Below are positions 11,302 to 24,900 of a DNA stretch of 64,000 nucleotides, piece after piece. Under the pieces are notes generated by a model that did no database searches, had not been told where the DNA came from, and saw only the letters and a program-made list of their open reading frames with translations. The position numbers and the translations under genes are program-made. Origin of the DNA: Antedon mediterranea (Eukaryota > Echinodermata > Crinoidea > Comatulida > Antedonidae); assembly GCF_964355755.1 (NCBI RefSeq), contig NC_092675.1, positions 6,730,312 to 6,794,311 of the forward strand, in the 5' to 3' direction. How positions within the stretch are numbered: the first letter of the stretch is position 1; each line of letters begins with the position of its first letter.

Positions 11302-14300
11302 ATGAGGTTTATTTTGACGATTTTCGCCACCATATTTGTGGTACAGGGGGCAGCGAAAGGTAAGTTATAAACATTTCAAATTTATAATCAATATCTCAAC
11401 AAATATTCCTTCACAAATTTCGGTGTTTTAAGCGCGAGAAGTTATTGTCTGTCATAGGCACAAAAGTCACGTATACCAAGGCCTACTTTAGAGCAGTGAC
11501 CGTATGCCTATTTCGACTTCAAAATAGCCATAGCCATATCAGGATATAGGAAGATATTCACAATTATCACAATAACCCAATGATGCCGTATCAATCAAAT
11601 GCATCTCATTGTGTGTATTGATATATTATATACCTCTCCGGCTGGGACGGAAAATAGCAATAGGACACCCAATAAACTCCTACAAGTTAGCTTAAAGTTT
11701 CATTTGAGGAACAATGGAATAAGCAGTGTAACAGGCATGAGTACATTTTTCGTTTTTTTCATTTAGATGTTGACATTTTGGATTCAGACACTGTTTGTTA
11801 CCCAGATTTGGGATGCTTCGATAAAGGCCCTCCCTTCTTTGATCCACTAAATCGTCCGATAAGTTACCTCCCAGACACACGAGACGAAGTCGGCACCGAA
11901 TTCCTTCTGAACACGAGATCGAATCCAATAACTCCCCAATTTATATATACTACCGATCTATCAACACTGACGTCATCACTCTTCAATCCATCGAAAGAAA
12001 CGAAAATAGTCTGCCATGGATATACTGAAAGTGCGTATGCTAATTGGATGGTTGAAATGGTTCCAGAATTTCTCAATCATGATGACTTTAACGTAATAAG
12101 AGTGAATTGGGCCAAAGGGGCAATGGCTGTGTATGGCCAGTCTACGGCTAACACAAGAATCGTTGGTGCAGAAATTTCATACCTATTAGATAAAATGAAG
12201 GTATACAGTATTATTATTTTTTTTTAGCAATGCATGAAACATGGTCAACCGTCCTTGTGATAGAGATCGACCCGTGCGTGTTTTCTATAGGCACGGTCGA
12301 CCAACGGTGCGCGTGAAATTTAATATTCGTTTATCGACACAGTGAACCGATGTGTGGCATGGTCGGCTGTGCAGATAGATAGTTTCTAAAAGCACTTTCA
12401 AACGTTCCGATAGTCAATATTCTGGGATGGGTATTTCAATTATATTTTATTGAATAATAACAATAATAACAAATCAATGTTTTACACTAGATTTTGTACG
12501 GATACAGTGCAGACAAAGTGCATATAATTGGGCATAGCCTAGGTGCACACATTGCGGGGTACGCTGGAGAGAAACAGACTGCACCTAAGTTGAAACGTAT
12601 TACAGGACTTGACCCTGCTGGGCCCTACTTTGAAGATACTGATGTGGTGGTTCGACTCGATCCAAGTGACGCAACGTTTGTAGATGCTATACACACGGAT
12701 ACGGATCCCCTCTATACAACTGGTAAATATAATTTATTTTCACTAGAGCAGAGGAGATATCATTTAGAGAATTAGGAAATGGTGGAGAAAAGGTTTAAGT
12801 GTAATTAGACGTGTTAAAAGCACTGATGTGGTCTTTTTTTTTTACCGTGATAATGACGTGATAAACGTTCTTTTAATTATGTGCGTATACCTGAAAATGT
12901 TTTAACTTACATTTTTTTTTGCTGGCAAATCTAATTTATGTTGGTTTATCACATTATTCTTTAAAGGAATGGGCATATACATGCCGGTTGCTCATTTTGA
13001 TTTTTACGTCAATGGCGGACATGACCAACCAGGGTGTGACAAAGGTTTTATAAACCACATTGTTGTAGAAGGTGCGATCTATCAAGGTAATGAGTTGAAA
13101 TTTTGTTTGAATAAGTCTAATATTGTCATGTTGAAATATGTAGTGGAAGTCTAAAGCGACGGATTCGATATAACTGTTAAGGGTTACACTACACACCGCC
13201 GAAGGAACTGTATTTTTGCTCAATGGATGCAATGCAAGAACGTACAGTACATATAACACAAGTAACGGTCGCTTGTGATTGGTCACATTTGCGTATATTC
13301 TCTTTGCGTATTTAATGTAAAATATACACTTAATTTGATATTACAAATAGTTCTTTTTTCTTCACAGGTGGGGTACAATTCGTGGCCTGTGAACATTTCA
13401 GAGCATGTGACGTCTTCGTTGAATCAATAAACACCCAGTGTTCATTTTTAAGCTACGATTGCACATCCTACGGCTATGAAGATACAGGATATAGCAATTT
13501 TATAGATGGTAGATGCTTTGGACCAACAGTAAATCAAGCTCGAATGGGTTTTCATGCCGATGGGCCTATCAGTGGAAAAGAAAACGTCATCTTTTTCTTA
13601 CGTACTCGTGACAAGCCTGGATACTGTGGTAGGTTATTATAGCGAGATATATAATCGTATGGGATATCGGACCAGCATATGAGAGGCTTGTGTTTGAGAC
13701 CTACCTGTACTATATTGCTGGTATCATAAGAAAAGCTACTATACTTTCTATGGATGAGACATAATGCCTTTACATGACTCGACTTTGTATATACCATGTA
13801 CATGTAATGAACATGTGTACGATACATAATATGGTTGTGGCTGCCGCAGGCGTGGGCCGGTTCTAATCAGAATTTCCTCTACTTCCAAACGAATTGTGTA
13901 CAACTACTACTCCTCCTACTACTAATAATAATGATAGTAATAATTAATTGTATTACTTTGTATTTTCTTTAAGGCCATCCATTCCTTTTCAATGTGTTCA
14001 TCGATGACCCTGGATGGATAAAGGGAGACAAGGAGATAGGGACTATATTTGTTTCTCTTATTGGACAAGATCAGCAATCTGAGAGAATCTTATTAACACC
14101 GTAAGCATCACATTCAAGCAATTTAAAATATTTATATTTATACAGTAATACTTTCCGAATTCCGGGATAAACAATGACCTTGAATGTTTTTTTTTGTTAA
14201 TAGGGAATCCTTTCTAATGAAGCCAGGGGATGACTATAATTTCGTAGCAGTTTCTGACGTGATTCCAGGCCCAATAGTCGGTGCTACGATTGAGTGGGAG

Positions 14301-14664
14301 TACGATCCAGACTGGTACAAGCCTTGGGACTGGGACGTTTTCGTCAACCCTGACATATACGTTCACAAAATACTTATCCAAGACAAAGATGGATATACGT
14401 AAGTATAAGTACAAAGTTTTCCGTACCACCACTGTATTTCTGAATTCCATCAAGCCATGCTTGTGTCCCTTCAGTTGTAGGCCTCCATGACATGACAATA
14501 CTATTGCAAACTCTTTACATCATGATGGGATAGCATAATGTTGGTGTCTAATACGTTGTTATTTTACATTGTGTTTTTACAGATACGTGATGTGTGGCGA
14601 TGATTCTCCAATAAAAGCCAACAAAGGAAGCAAAGCACTTTTTGCCGTTAATTCGTGCAAATAG
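11302..14664 (+). CDS. LIPa: secreted pancreatic-type lipase with PLAT domain
   Basis: Predicted triacylglycerol/phospholipid hydrolase of the pancreatic lipase family, 502 residues, secreted. Eight exons join in frame: 11302-11359, 11767-12200, 12491-12722, 12967-13086, 13368-13628, 13974-14100, 14204-14398, 14583-14664. Exon 1 encodes a signal peptide ([19 protein letters not shown]). Lipase domain about 30-368: [11 protein letters not shown], nucleophile S180 in [10 protein letters not shown]205 in GLDPAGP, H291 in ACEHF. The PLAT/C2-like domain is about 369-502, with DDPGW and the Trp-rich [12 protein letters not shown]. Exon 3 fuses what are two exons in its paralogues: the intron after RITG is absent here. 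It is convergent with LIPb, whose stop is 1.1 kb away. The triad is complete, so it is probably active; the natural substrate is unknown. Confidence 0.93.
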
Positions 14665-15786
14665 GCAGATAATGTCGTTAATTCGTGCAAATAGACAAAG
14701 GCTGTCTATTATGCTTCACATTCAGCAAACGTATTATTAATTCATAATATTAATGTATTGAATCTCAATTGATTTACTAGATTGCGTATAAACTTATTAC
14801 AATAAATTATAAAGTGCTCTCATTATGTAATATTACTTTTAATTGTATTTCTTTCTTTCTTTCTTTCTTCAATAATCAGAATTGATCTAATGTAATGAGG
14901 AATAAGTAAATAAATTCAATTACACAATTATGAAATTAAATGCTTTGTTCCAATCACATAGCTTGTTGTTTTCTTTCGATCAAATCACCTTAGTTTGTTG
15001 TTAGTACTATTAATAATACAGATAATTCAAATAGATAGAACATCCAATTTACAATGACAGTATTTACATCATAATCTCCAAACCTTCCAAGCAATATTTC
15101 ATTCTTTTTAATATCCTGTGTTCCTGGGACGTACGCGTGTAATAGAAACATTTGACGAGCAAACAACGAACAAACACTCTACCAATACAATGACACCATT
15201 ATGTTGAGTGAGATACTGAGCAGAAATTTTCACTGGTCCGATTGAAGATTATCATTTAAAAGGAAGGTTTTGTTTTATAATCGTTTTGTTTTATTTACTG
15301 GGTGCTAAAAAAAACATCATGTTTTCCTAAAAATGCCAAACACGTGAACAAACATAACTTGTGTGACGATATAGAGGGCGCTCTATATGTTGCAAATAAG
15401 GATAATTTATACACTTACGCACACATAACCCTTTCTGACATTATCAGAAAGGGTTATAAACAAGTATAACACAAACCACTGGCAATAGAAGTATAGTTTT
15501 AATTAATTTTAATCATTTGGATGAATACGTCATAAATTAGGTGTATTGATTAAGTTAACAAGGTAGGTCTATTAGAATATGATCGCAATACAGTGTGACA
15601 ATGACTTGTTATCCAAACGCCAACAACAACTGAAGAAGTCAGACTTATATACAGAAGCTGCTATACACAATAAGTTAATCTATTATTAATCAATTAATTA
15701 TAATACTTATTTTCATTTAAAGCAATAATTCTTGAGAATAAGATTCTCTCATTAAATCTATATTGAGATTGTCCGGTATAGATGTT
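14665..15786. other. Intergenic region between convergent LIPa and LIPb
   Basis: It holds an AATAAA at 14801-14806, the likely LIPa polyadenylation signal, a TTTC microsatellite near 14848-14870, and a near-perfect small hairpin at about 15427-15453 (AACCCTTTCTGA / TCAGAAAGGGTT). No coding exon is seen. Confidence 0.55.
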
Positions 15787-18700
15787 CTATGTGCAAGTAG
15801 AAGAAACAAACTCTTTGGTGGTTCTGTCGGCAACAATACGACTGTCATCACCACACATAGTATACCTGTAAACACATAAGTAAAATGGTTGTAAATTGAC
15901 GTTATATAGCTTTGTTAACGTGTCGGAATTAGTACAAGTCGTTATAGAGCCTATCGTTGAAGAGCAACCGTATTACTAAATACTTCAGGGCACACTAGTT
16001 AGTTTACATAAACAGGTCATATAAAACATACCACATATCTTCGGAAGTATCCATTATTCTTAATATAATGTTAAACCTACACACTTTAATATATGACTTG
16101 CCCCAAGTCTGTGTTATTGTCTTTTTTATGTTAGTCGACCAGTCGGCGTTTCGATTTTTGTCTGGAAACAACGAGCTAAAATAGTATACGTATGAAACGT
16201 ATGCCGACAACATATTTATCTTTTTAGTCGCGTGCAACGCTACTCTACATCTCACTATGTCCGTCGGTTGGTCGGATGGTCGGATATATTAAGTCAAGAA
16301 AATATACTATTTAGTATAGTTTATCGTAACAAAAATAGGTGTTGGATATTTTGATATGAAAACATCGTGTTAAGCATTTATTTCTCATACTAACGTTCTT
16401 ACAGTTATGCTAGAGTTTCTACATTTTAATCTCATGTCATTGAACTTACTGTTTGCCATCTTCAGCTGAAACAACCTCAATTTTATGCACGTATATCTCA
16501 GGATTGGTCCAGACGTCCCAATCCCATGGTTTATACCAGTCTGGATCGTAAGTCCATTCCAAATACATGCGCGTCAATTTTCCAGGGTCAGTGTCCGTAA
16601 CTCCAATGAAGCCATAGTTTTTATCTGGAGCCAGGTATTGTGATTCTCTAAATGAAAACAATAATAAGCAATAGCGTATTCATATTGTTTTATAGATATG
16701 TGAGTGATAGTGAGGTACAATAATTGAATTCATCGTGTCGTTGTAAAATAAATATAAGTATTTTCAGATACCAGTCACAGACGAGGGAAAACGGTAACAC
16801 AAATATAGAAACTATGTTCGTTATGTCAATTTACACACAACGCGGCGGAGTGGACGAGCGGTTTTCGCTGAGGATAGTAACATATTCTACGTGGGACAAA
16901 CTGAGTGGTTACCGCTTACCGTTACCGCTTGTCTGTTTAAATTGGCCTTAAATTGGCCTTTATGGGAAACAAAGACATTGTAATAAAGACATCTATCAAC
17001 ATTTCCACTGTTATCATAATGAGGTAGTTGTCATCAATCGTCGGTATGTTGATTCCAACCCAACACATAAATGATCATTTACACATACTATTCATTTCTT
17101 ATTTTCTAACAATTTTTTTGCACCAACCCTGGCTAGCAGAAATATATTTACATCGTATCGTGTCTTACGTGGTTAGAGGAATTGTGCTAGTTTTTCCTCT
17201 TGTTCCTTCCAGTATTGCAAACACTTCACCCTTCTCTCTAGTATCCCCTAACCAGCCGGGGTCATCTACATATATCTGGAATCTGTACTGTTCACCTGTA
17301 ACAAAAATAGAATGCTAATAATCTCATATAAACCATGTCACATGTGACCCTGTGTTTGCCCTATTATTTTTATAATTCTATGATACAAAGTTAATGTATC
17401 ACGGAACTTGTCTATAATACGGATCACATAATGCATGATTGAGAATCGGGTATATACAACATAGTTGGTATATTGTATTGTTTATATTATAGATTGGTTG
17501 AAAAAAAATGTTTAATATAGCATATATCTTACCACAGTATTCATACTCATCTCTTGTATTCGAGAAGTACATAACATTTGTAACCCCTGCTGGTGGTTTA
17601 CTGTCGATAGAATGGAACCCCATCTGCACGCCCTTGTTGTCGTAACACTTGCCGTTTCTGTAATCCTCGTATCCATCGTCATCTTGGCCGTACTGTGTGC
17701 ATTCAAAGGAAGTGAATTTACACCTACTGTTGATTGACTCGGTGAAGTATTCGTAGGATCGTACGTGGTTGCACGCAACGTACTGAACTCCCCCTTCAAA
17801 ATAAAAACAAAGTTAGTAGTGAGTATTACCATAGTCCAAAATGTTATTCTTAATATTAAAAATAATATAGACTTTGTGATGCCCTATGTTATAAATAATA
17901 CATTGCGTTGAGTCCAGAGCTTTGTATGCTGTAATAGATTTGGAATCAGGGACCCTAAACCTAACAATATAGGTTTAACTGTGTCTATGATAACGAATCG
18001 ACCAAATTGTATCCGACACTACTTAACAAAAAAACAAACGAAACCTGACTTACTGTATGCTAATAGTACCTCCTTATGACGTGTTAGTTCGTTGCAAAAT
18101 CGACAAATTTCTATAATTACAACCTATATGAAAAATCCAAAATCCTAGAATCGTCAACGTACAAACAATCTAGTGATTTAACATATGCTTACCGTCGTAA
18201 ATTCCCCCAGACGTTCTGATATTCGCAATTAATGATTGGTCACATCCGGGTTGATCGGTTCCACCATTGGCGTAAAAATCCATATGACCGACTGGCTCGA
18301 ATATTCCGCAACCTACGTATAAAAAAAAAATAATAAAGAAAAACAAATTATATAGCTGTCACTTCTTGACATGAGTGTATATAAATGGTAAGATATCAAG
18401 TATCAATAATAACATACTTATTAAACTTGATTAGAAGAAGAGTTATTACCAATAGTGTAGAATGGGTCGGTATCTGTATGAATAGCATCAACAAAAGAAG
18501 CGTCGGATGGATCTAAACGAACGATAATGTCGGTACCTTCAAAATAAGGCCCTGCTGGGTCCATTCCTAAAAAAAAGGAGAGATTTAACTTTAACAAGAG
18601 AAAGACACCAGAACCCAAAACATTTGGCAGAAAGGAAGATGTTTAGAGATGAAGTGTTTAATATGGAATGATTTGCAGGAATAAACATTCGTCGCATACC

Positions 18701-20509
18701 TTTGATTCACCTTAAAATAACACATACACAAATTAACAAAATACATACCATATACATACAAATATATCGGATCGGAACGGAAGATGGATTTCTTTTACAT
18801 ATTTTACTTACTGTATAAAGGGTTTTCACACCTGTTCCGGCACGATTCCGAAACATTGACGTTCGATTTGCCGGACCGGAACCGTTCCAGAACAGGTGTG
18901 AAAGATCCTTAAAGGTTGTCTATGGTTCCCTCTTTAACAGTTTTAATAAATAATAGATAAATGAGATAAATGTTGTTGTTTTTGTCAAACTAGTGATAAT
19001 AAAAAGTGCGATTTGCCCAAATATGGTAATGATATGACATCATAATGGTCATATATCACATTTTGTTGTCACATACAGTTTGAAAGTGTAGACAGACAGA
19101 GGTTTAGAATGCACTCGGCTTACCAGTGATCCTTGCGAGTTTTGGATTTGTCTGTCTTTCACCAGCATATCCAGCAACATGTGAGCCCAAGCTATGACCA
19201 ATGATGTGGACCTTATCAGCTGTATAGCCATAAAGTTCCTTTAAAATTAAAAGAATTTAAATAATTTAATATTTAGCTGAACACGGAGATATTTCGACAT
19301 TAACTGTGCGCATCAATATCCATATAGGCCTACATTATGTACGTACTGTATCGGCCTATGTGCTGTGTAAATAAATGGCCTAGGTCAGGAGTCTAGGGCA
19401 GAAGAAGTATAGTGAATTAACAATGCTTGTTTAGTATTTACTGTTATAAACCTTGAAATAATGTAAATGTAAATCTTACCTTTAATTTGTCAATAAGAAA
19501 AGATATTTCAGCGCCAACAATCCGTGTATTGGCTGTTGCTTGACCGTATGTAGCAGTGGACCCTTTGCCCCAGTCGACTCGAATCACATTGTAATCACCA
19601 GCGTTAAGAAATTCCGTTGCCATATCTTCTATCCACCACACGAGCCCATTTTCCATATACCCATGAGAGATGAATTTTGTCTCTACACCCGGGTTAAAAT
19701 GAGATCCTGATATTGTTGATAGATCAGCTGTGGATAGTTCATCGTAAGATACTGGGTTGGAGCGTGTGTTCAAGAAAAAACGGGTTCGGACATCTTCGCG
19801 ATTATCCGGAAGATAGCTAATCGGACGATCGGGCAAGTCGTAAAATGGCTTTCCTTTATCGAAACAACCGAGATCTGGATAGCAAACAGTATCACTACCG
19901 ACTACAAAAATAAAATAATAGAAAATAGTAATAATAAAGAATATCCATTGTTCTTAAGTTCTTTGTTTACATTTCTCACTGCCTTTTGTTAGGCTTTCTC
20001 AGTGATGGTTGCTCTGCCTTGTTTTTGGCCTAGCTGTTTGTGTTGGGTTTCAATTTAATTTGTTAAGCTACATACCCACATCACTGAGAACACCTGTTAG
20101 TTATGTACTGGCTGGTCTATGCACCTTAAATTGCCAGTAAACGGAAGCAGTGATGTGGATTCGATTGGTCTTGTTTTATTTCGGTTTTTGTCAAAATTAT
20201 CAGTAGTATTTATGTTTCAAGGTTTATATTTTTATATGTTTTTTCATGGTTTTTCACTAGCGCCTTGAGCATTTTTGTGGATATGTGCGCTATATAAATC
20301 TTATTATTATTATTATTATTATTAATACAGAGTAGAGGAATGGTAATTGAAAATAACAAAGAAGTTTAAAATAGAGTATAGAAGTACACGTTTAATCGTC
20401 TGCGTACCTGTAAATGAATATGAAATTTGTCATTATTGTAACTAATTAAACCATACTTACTTGCAAGTGTAGCAACGACAAACACGTTAAACAGGAACAA
20501 AACCTTCAT
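15787..20509 (-). CDS. LIPb: secreted pancreatic-type lipase with PLAT domain
   Basis: Predicted secreted lipase, 495 residues. Nine exons on the minus strand: 20509-20461, 19901-19480, 19238-19124, 18566-18450, 18312-18193, 17793-17533, 17295-17169, 16647-16450, 15865-15787. Signal peptide [16 protein letters not shown]. Lipase domain: [21 protein letters not shown]173 in [10 protein letters not shown]198 in GMDPAGP, H284 in ACNHVRSY. The PLAT domain (about 362-495) has DDPGWLGD and [14 protein letters not shown]. Triad and lid cysteines are present, so catalysis is expected. It is the only lipase in the window on the minus strand, so one duplication included an inversion. Intron phases match LIPc and LIPd exactly. 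A MITE family 1 copy sits just beside exon 3. Confidence 0.93.
16221..16285 (-). repeat. GACCGACC-family repeat, copy 1 (reverse)
   Basis: TTTTTAGTCGCGTGCAACGC, then CTCACTATGTCCGTCGGTTGG, is the reverse complement of the family's right half (CGACATAGTGAGCTGTAGAGTCGCGT). It lies in the last intron of LIPb. This copy is truncated. Confidence 0.7.
18828..18910. repeat. MITE family with CACACCTGTTCCGG termini, copy 1
   Basis: Left end GGGTTTTCACACCTGTTCCGG, right end CCGGAACCGTTCCAGAACAGGTGTGAAA; inverted copies around ACATTGACGTTCGATT. A longer relative is at 31298-31474. It lies in LIPb intron 3. Confidence 0.7.
18981..19106. repeat. MITE family 1, copy 3
   Basis: Between LIPb exons 3 and 4. 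The right end (TTTGAAAGTGTAGACAGACAG) is clear, as are the inner 'cccaaatatggtaatgatatgacatcat' and 'tcatatatcacatttt' blocks. The left terminus is degraded. Confidence 0.75.
20225..20325. repeat. LINE/SINE 3'-end-like repeat with (TTA)n tail
   Basis: The segment TCACTAGCGCCTTGAGCATT ... GTGCGCTATATAAATC ends in (TTA)n. A related segment in reverse is at 32000-32090, and a shorter one is at 45810-45850. The shared core 'gcgctatataaat' followed by a trinucleotide tail suggests the 3' end of a retroposon. Confidence 0.55.
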
Positions 20510-20561
20510 GTCGAGAAAATATGTTGTAATGCTGTTTGATGAAACATACGTTACGACATGA

Positions 20562-20569
20562 CTTTATAT
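20562..20569 (-). promoter_or_regulatory. TATA box of LIPb
   Basis: Read on the minus strand this is ATATAAAG, 53 bp before the LIPb start codon at 20509, a spacing like that at LIPa. Confidence 0.5.
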
Positions 20570-20697
20570 TGTCTAGTTTTCGGAATTTAGAAGGATAACA
20601 GCTATTGGTTTATGCAGCTTACGTGGCTCATGAGGTAATCAATGCATTTCGGAAGCTTCAGATCTCTGATTGTTAATAATTATGACAAATTAACAGT

Positions 20698-20845
20698 ACT
20701 AAAGCAAATTAGTTAAAATAATCTTATCAAAGTTAATTAACACCAAAGCAAGGTAAATTGTAAATAAACATGCTAAAGCAAATTAGTTAAAATAATCTTA
20801 TCAAAGTTAATTAACACCAAAGCAAGGTAAATTGTAAATAAACAT
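20698..20845. repeat. Two-copy tandem repeat, about 75-bp unit
   Basis: The string running from ACTAAAGCAAATTAGTTAAA to GGTAAATTGTAAATAAACATG occurs twice in a row with almost no change, so the duplication is recent. Confidence 0.85.
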
Positions 20846-21938
20846 GACCACGGGATCTAAACAAAATGTAACACTATAACACTTCACTTGACAATAACAA
20901 ACATTCTAAGGTGGTTTTACCTTGTGAGGTGCCTCTGTAAAACAATAATATTGAAAAAAAAAATAAATTAAAAAATGATTACTAAACATTTTACATAAAA
21001 TTGTTTATTTATTATACATATTGTATTTCTATTGTTTTTATATTGATTTTATTGTGTTTATCCTATTCTTTACATTTCTGGAATAAAAAGTATCCTGAGG
21101 ACGGTCAAAGCATATTGATCGAAACGCAACAGTTCTATACATGGTGTACCGCAAACTTATATCAACATTTGATTTCGCCATGCAAACCTTCAAACAATAT
21201 AAAAAATATACTTTTGGAAATTTGGAAAGTTGATACTGTGTTCATGGACTAAAGAATATTCTATTCTTAAGTCAATGCTTTGTTATATCAACTCTTAGCA
21301 AGGATAACGAAATTTTTCACCAAGAAGATGTTAACATACCAGTATTATTATAAAACGACAATGCTAGAATGTTCCAGATAACACATACACATTCAACAGA
21401 TGATAGAAGATAAGCATGCCACTTAGCGCAATATCACATATGGTAAGCGTCTGAGATGACGACATCTGTTGTTTTGTTAACGATAAAAATTAATTTCGAA
21501 ATTTCTAATGAGATGAGATAAGATTTTGATCAAACTAACAAAATAGATAAGCGATGCCACATCTGTTATATTGTAACAATTATTAGTTATATATTTTGTT
21601 AAATGGTATTGTTTATGTCTGTTTTGTTAAAAGGTTGTGTTTATGTCAGAGAAGAGTGCCTTCTATAACTAATTTCTTTAAAGTAACATCGTTAAGAAAG
21701 AATATATTAAATATTTTATATATTCAAAATTAATTCATGAATTTATCAATTTATTAAATTAATAATTAATGACGTAAGAATGAACAAGTGGTGGTGGCGT
21801 GCGTGTATCTTCTTTATCTCGTTCCATCGTTTCTTTTCAGGTCAATGTTGTTATCAACTAAATATTAAAGAATATTTAATTTGTTATTAAATGTCAGTTA
21901 GACTTATTTCTAAACTGCATCTTTGCCAGACTGTCAAG

Positions 21939-24900
21939 ATGAATTTAGTGAAGATTCTGTTGTTTTGTGTTACAATTTCTATAACGTATGCTGGTGAGTA
22001 CTTACTCTGTTTGGTTAACGATCAGTTATGTTTCTATATTTAAATAATTATCATTCGCTTTAATTATAAGTGACGAACAAAGTCATTGATTCCTGGACAA
22101 AACAAGGCCATATACATGGCTGTAGTTGCGTGCTCAAGTTAGTGTTTTCCGACCAACTAACCGAATAGAACGACCGACCGACATAGTGAGCTAGCTGTAG
22201 AGTCGCGTTGCACTAAAAAATATGTTTATAATTTAATTTTACTATGTATTTCCAAAACTTGATGAAAATACGTAGGCCTATTGTACACAAGAGAAATAAC
22301 ATACTGAATATTGGATCCTGTATTTTAAACTGCAGTGTATTATTAAACATTTTCTGATTTTTATTTTTATATACATTAGACCAATAAAAGATGAATTTAA
22401 TTGAATTGATACTGGATCAGACGTTGTCAGTTATGCCACGAAATGTTTAGACTTAATTGGCTTACTTTTTCATTAATTAGAAAGATTAAACTACGTCATT
22501 TAATAGATGCAAGAGTTAAAATAAAAAATCTATGTATAAATTTGAGCTAAAATGATGTGTTTTCTGAAGCTTTCTACTAAACCGCGTTTTTGCAAAAGTG
22601 ACGAAGACGTTTGTCGGAGGGATAGAGTTAAGAATATTCTTATTTCAACGATTAAAAAAACAAGATAATTTATTGGTAGAATCTTCCAAATGAGTATATT
22701 ATACTAAATATTAAAGAAAAATAGTATGACTGGTGAATTCGGAGGTCATAACTCGTTTGTATTATAATGTGTTAAGTTGGAAAATGTGATGTTAGCGAAA
22801 GGGGTCCATATGGGTACCCCCATTTAGGAGATACCCCACTAGGGGACAATTGTCGGGTTCCGAAGATGTCCTCTTAATAGTGGTTCCACTGTATACAATC
22901 GAGTAGGCCTATAAAAATACTCTGCTTGTGTTTCATAGTTTTATTCCATCACTTTGTACTATCTAAAAATTCAAATATATTATCACTGTATTTATTTATA
23001 TTTTTAGCCGACCAGACAGTATGCTACACCGATTTAGGTTGTTTTGATAAAGGATGGCCATTTTATGATATCCCCGATAGACCAGTTAGCTATCTCCCTG
23101 ACACCAGAGAAGATGTCGGTACCGAATTTCAATTGAACACACGAAAGAACCCAATTGCCCCTCAGTATCTATTAGCTAGTAACACCACTACCATAAGCAA
23201 TTCTTGGTTCAACCCTAAGCATCCGACCATATTCATATGCCATGGCTACGCGGAAAACTCGGATGTTGATTGGGTGCATACACTGGGCACAACGTTTATA
23301 AATAACGGTGACGTAAACATCATCAGAATAAACTGGGAAAAGGGCGCCACCATTTTGTATGGTCAATCAGCGGCAAATGCCAGAATTGTAGGAGCTGAGG
23401 CTTCATTTTTGATTGACAAAATAAAGGTAATTCAATTACATTATTAGATACCACCAAAGAACTTGTAACACAAGAATCTCCTGTTCTTCAATTTGCATTC
23501 AAAACACAGTATCGGAAGTACAGGGTTAAAAGGTCAAACTGGGCGACGCCATTTCACAGCATGGAGCAGCGCCCCCTCCAAACTAGGAAGTCAATTACTC
23601 TACCCCCCTAGAGTATTAGCAGATCCCCTCTATGATTTTGACTTTCTAATTTGATGCGGGCGCCCTACTCCTCAGTCAATTACTCTATCCCCCTAGAGTA
23701 TTAGCAGATCCCCTCTATGGTTTTGACTTTCTAATTTGATGCGGGCGCCCTACTCCATGGCTCACAATGGCGCCACCCATAGCTCTATTCTATCCCACAA
23801 TGCCTTTCGAAATTGTTACGCGCTTCGGACGAACAGGAGATTCTTGTGTTATAAGTTCTTTGATACCACGTACACAGTTATTATAGTATAGAAAGTTTCT
23901 CAAAACAACGTTGTCTTTCAAATTCAAATGTTCTGTTTATTGGACAATTATAATTATTGGGATTATCTTTCACATAAACATATAAACTATATTAAAATGT
24001 TCTCAATATTGTTACAGTTCCCCTGAAAAACTCTGTATAACATAGTCAGAATCAAAAGAAAATGTTTATTATTACTGTAAAAAATTCAATACAAATTGAA
24101 ATAAAAATTGGATGAGCTCATAAAGAGAAGAACTTATTCGTATATTATTTCATATTCACTATTGATTTTGTTGGTTTACTTGATATTGTTGTTTTTAGTC
24201 TCTGTATGGCTACAATGCTTCTAACATCCATATGATTGGCCACAATCTTGGCGCGCATATAATGGGATACGCGGGAGAAAGGCAGACGAGTCCAAAGATT
24301 GGAAGAATCACTGGTAAATAAACCTTTTTCTAGTCTATGAGCGCCTTCCAGGAGGCTATGTTTGAATAACGCAGCTTCTAAGGTCTATCTCATAAACATA
24401 ACGGTACGTTCCGCAAGACAAACCAAATTTTCTTGGATTGGCCACTCCTAGATTACAATTATCAGTGACAAATGCACTAAAGTTACATATGGTAAAATTC
24501 CTCTCTCTCTAAAATAAATGGAAACCTTGGAAAAACAACTGATAAAATAACTTGTTTATTACTTTAATATTCATCCAAAATGACATTTAAATTCAGGATT
24601 AGACCCAGCAGGTCCCTATTTTGATGGTACAAACAAAGCCGTACGACTAGATCCAACAGATGCTGAGTTTATTGATGTCATTCACACAGACACAGATCCT
24701 GTATATACTACAGGTATGTTATTACGCTTTACAGAACTGAGTTTGGAACAACTATAAATTGTTACTACTCGGGAGATTTTCGATAAAACTGTCCTCACAC
24801 TAGGCAATCCTGGTTACATCTTGCATTTGTTGGAGGTGTGAAAAGGGTATAAGTTAAAAATTCAGATAAATTAAAATAGCAGAAAGTGTTAGTTGGAAAC

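Larger units (their letters stand above)
20510..21938. other. Intergenic region between divergent LIPb and LIPc
   Basis: A tandem duplication of a unit of about 75 bp (CTAAAGCAAATTAGTTAAAA ...) lies at about 20698-20845. The rest is AT-rich with no exon seen. A frame of 83 codons at 21001-21252 has no recognisable homology and was not called. Confidence 0.5.
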
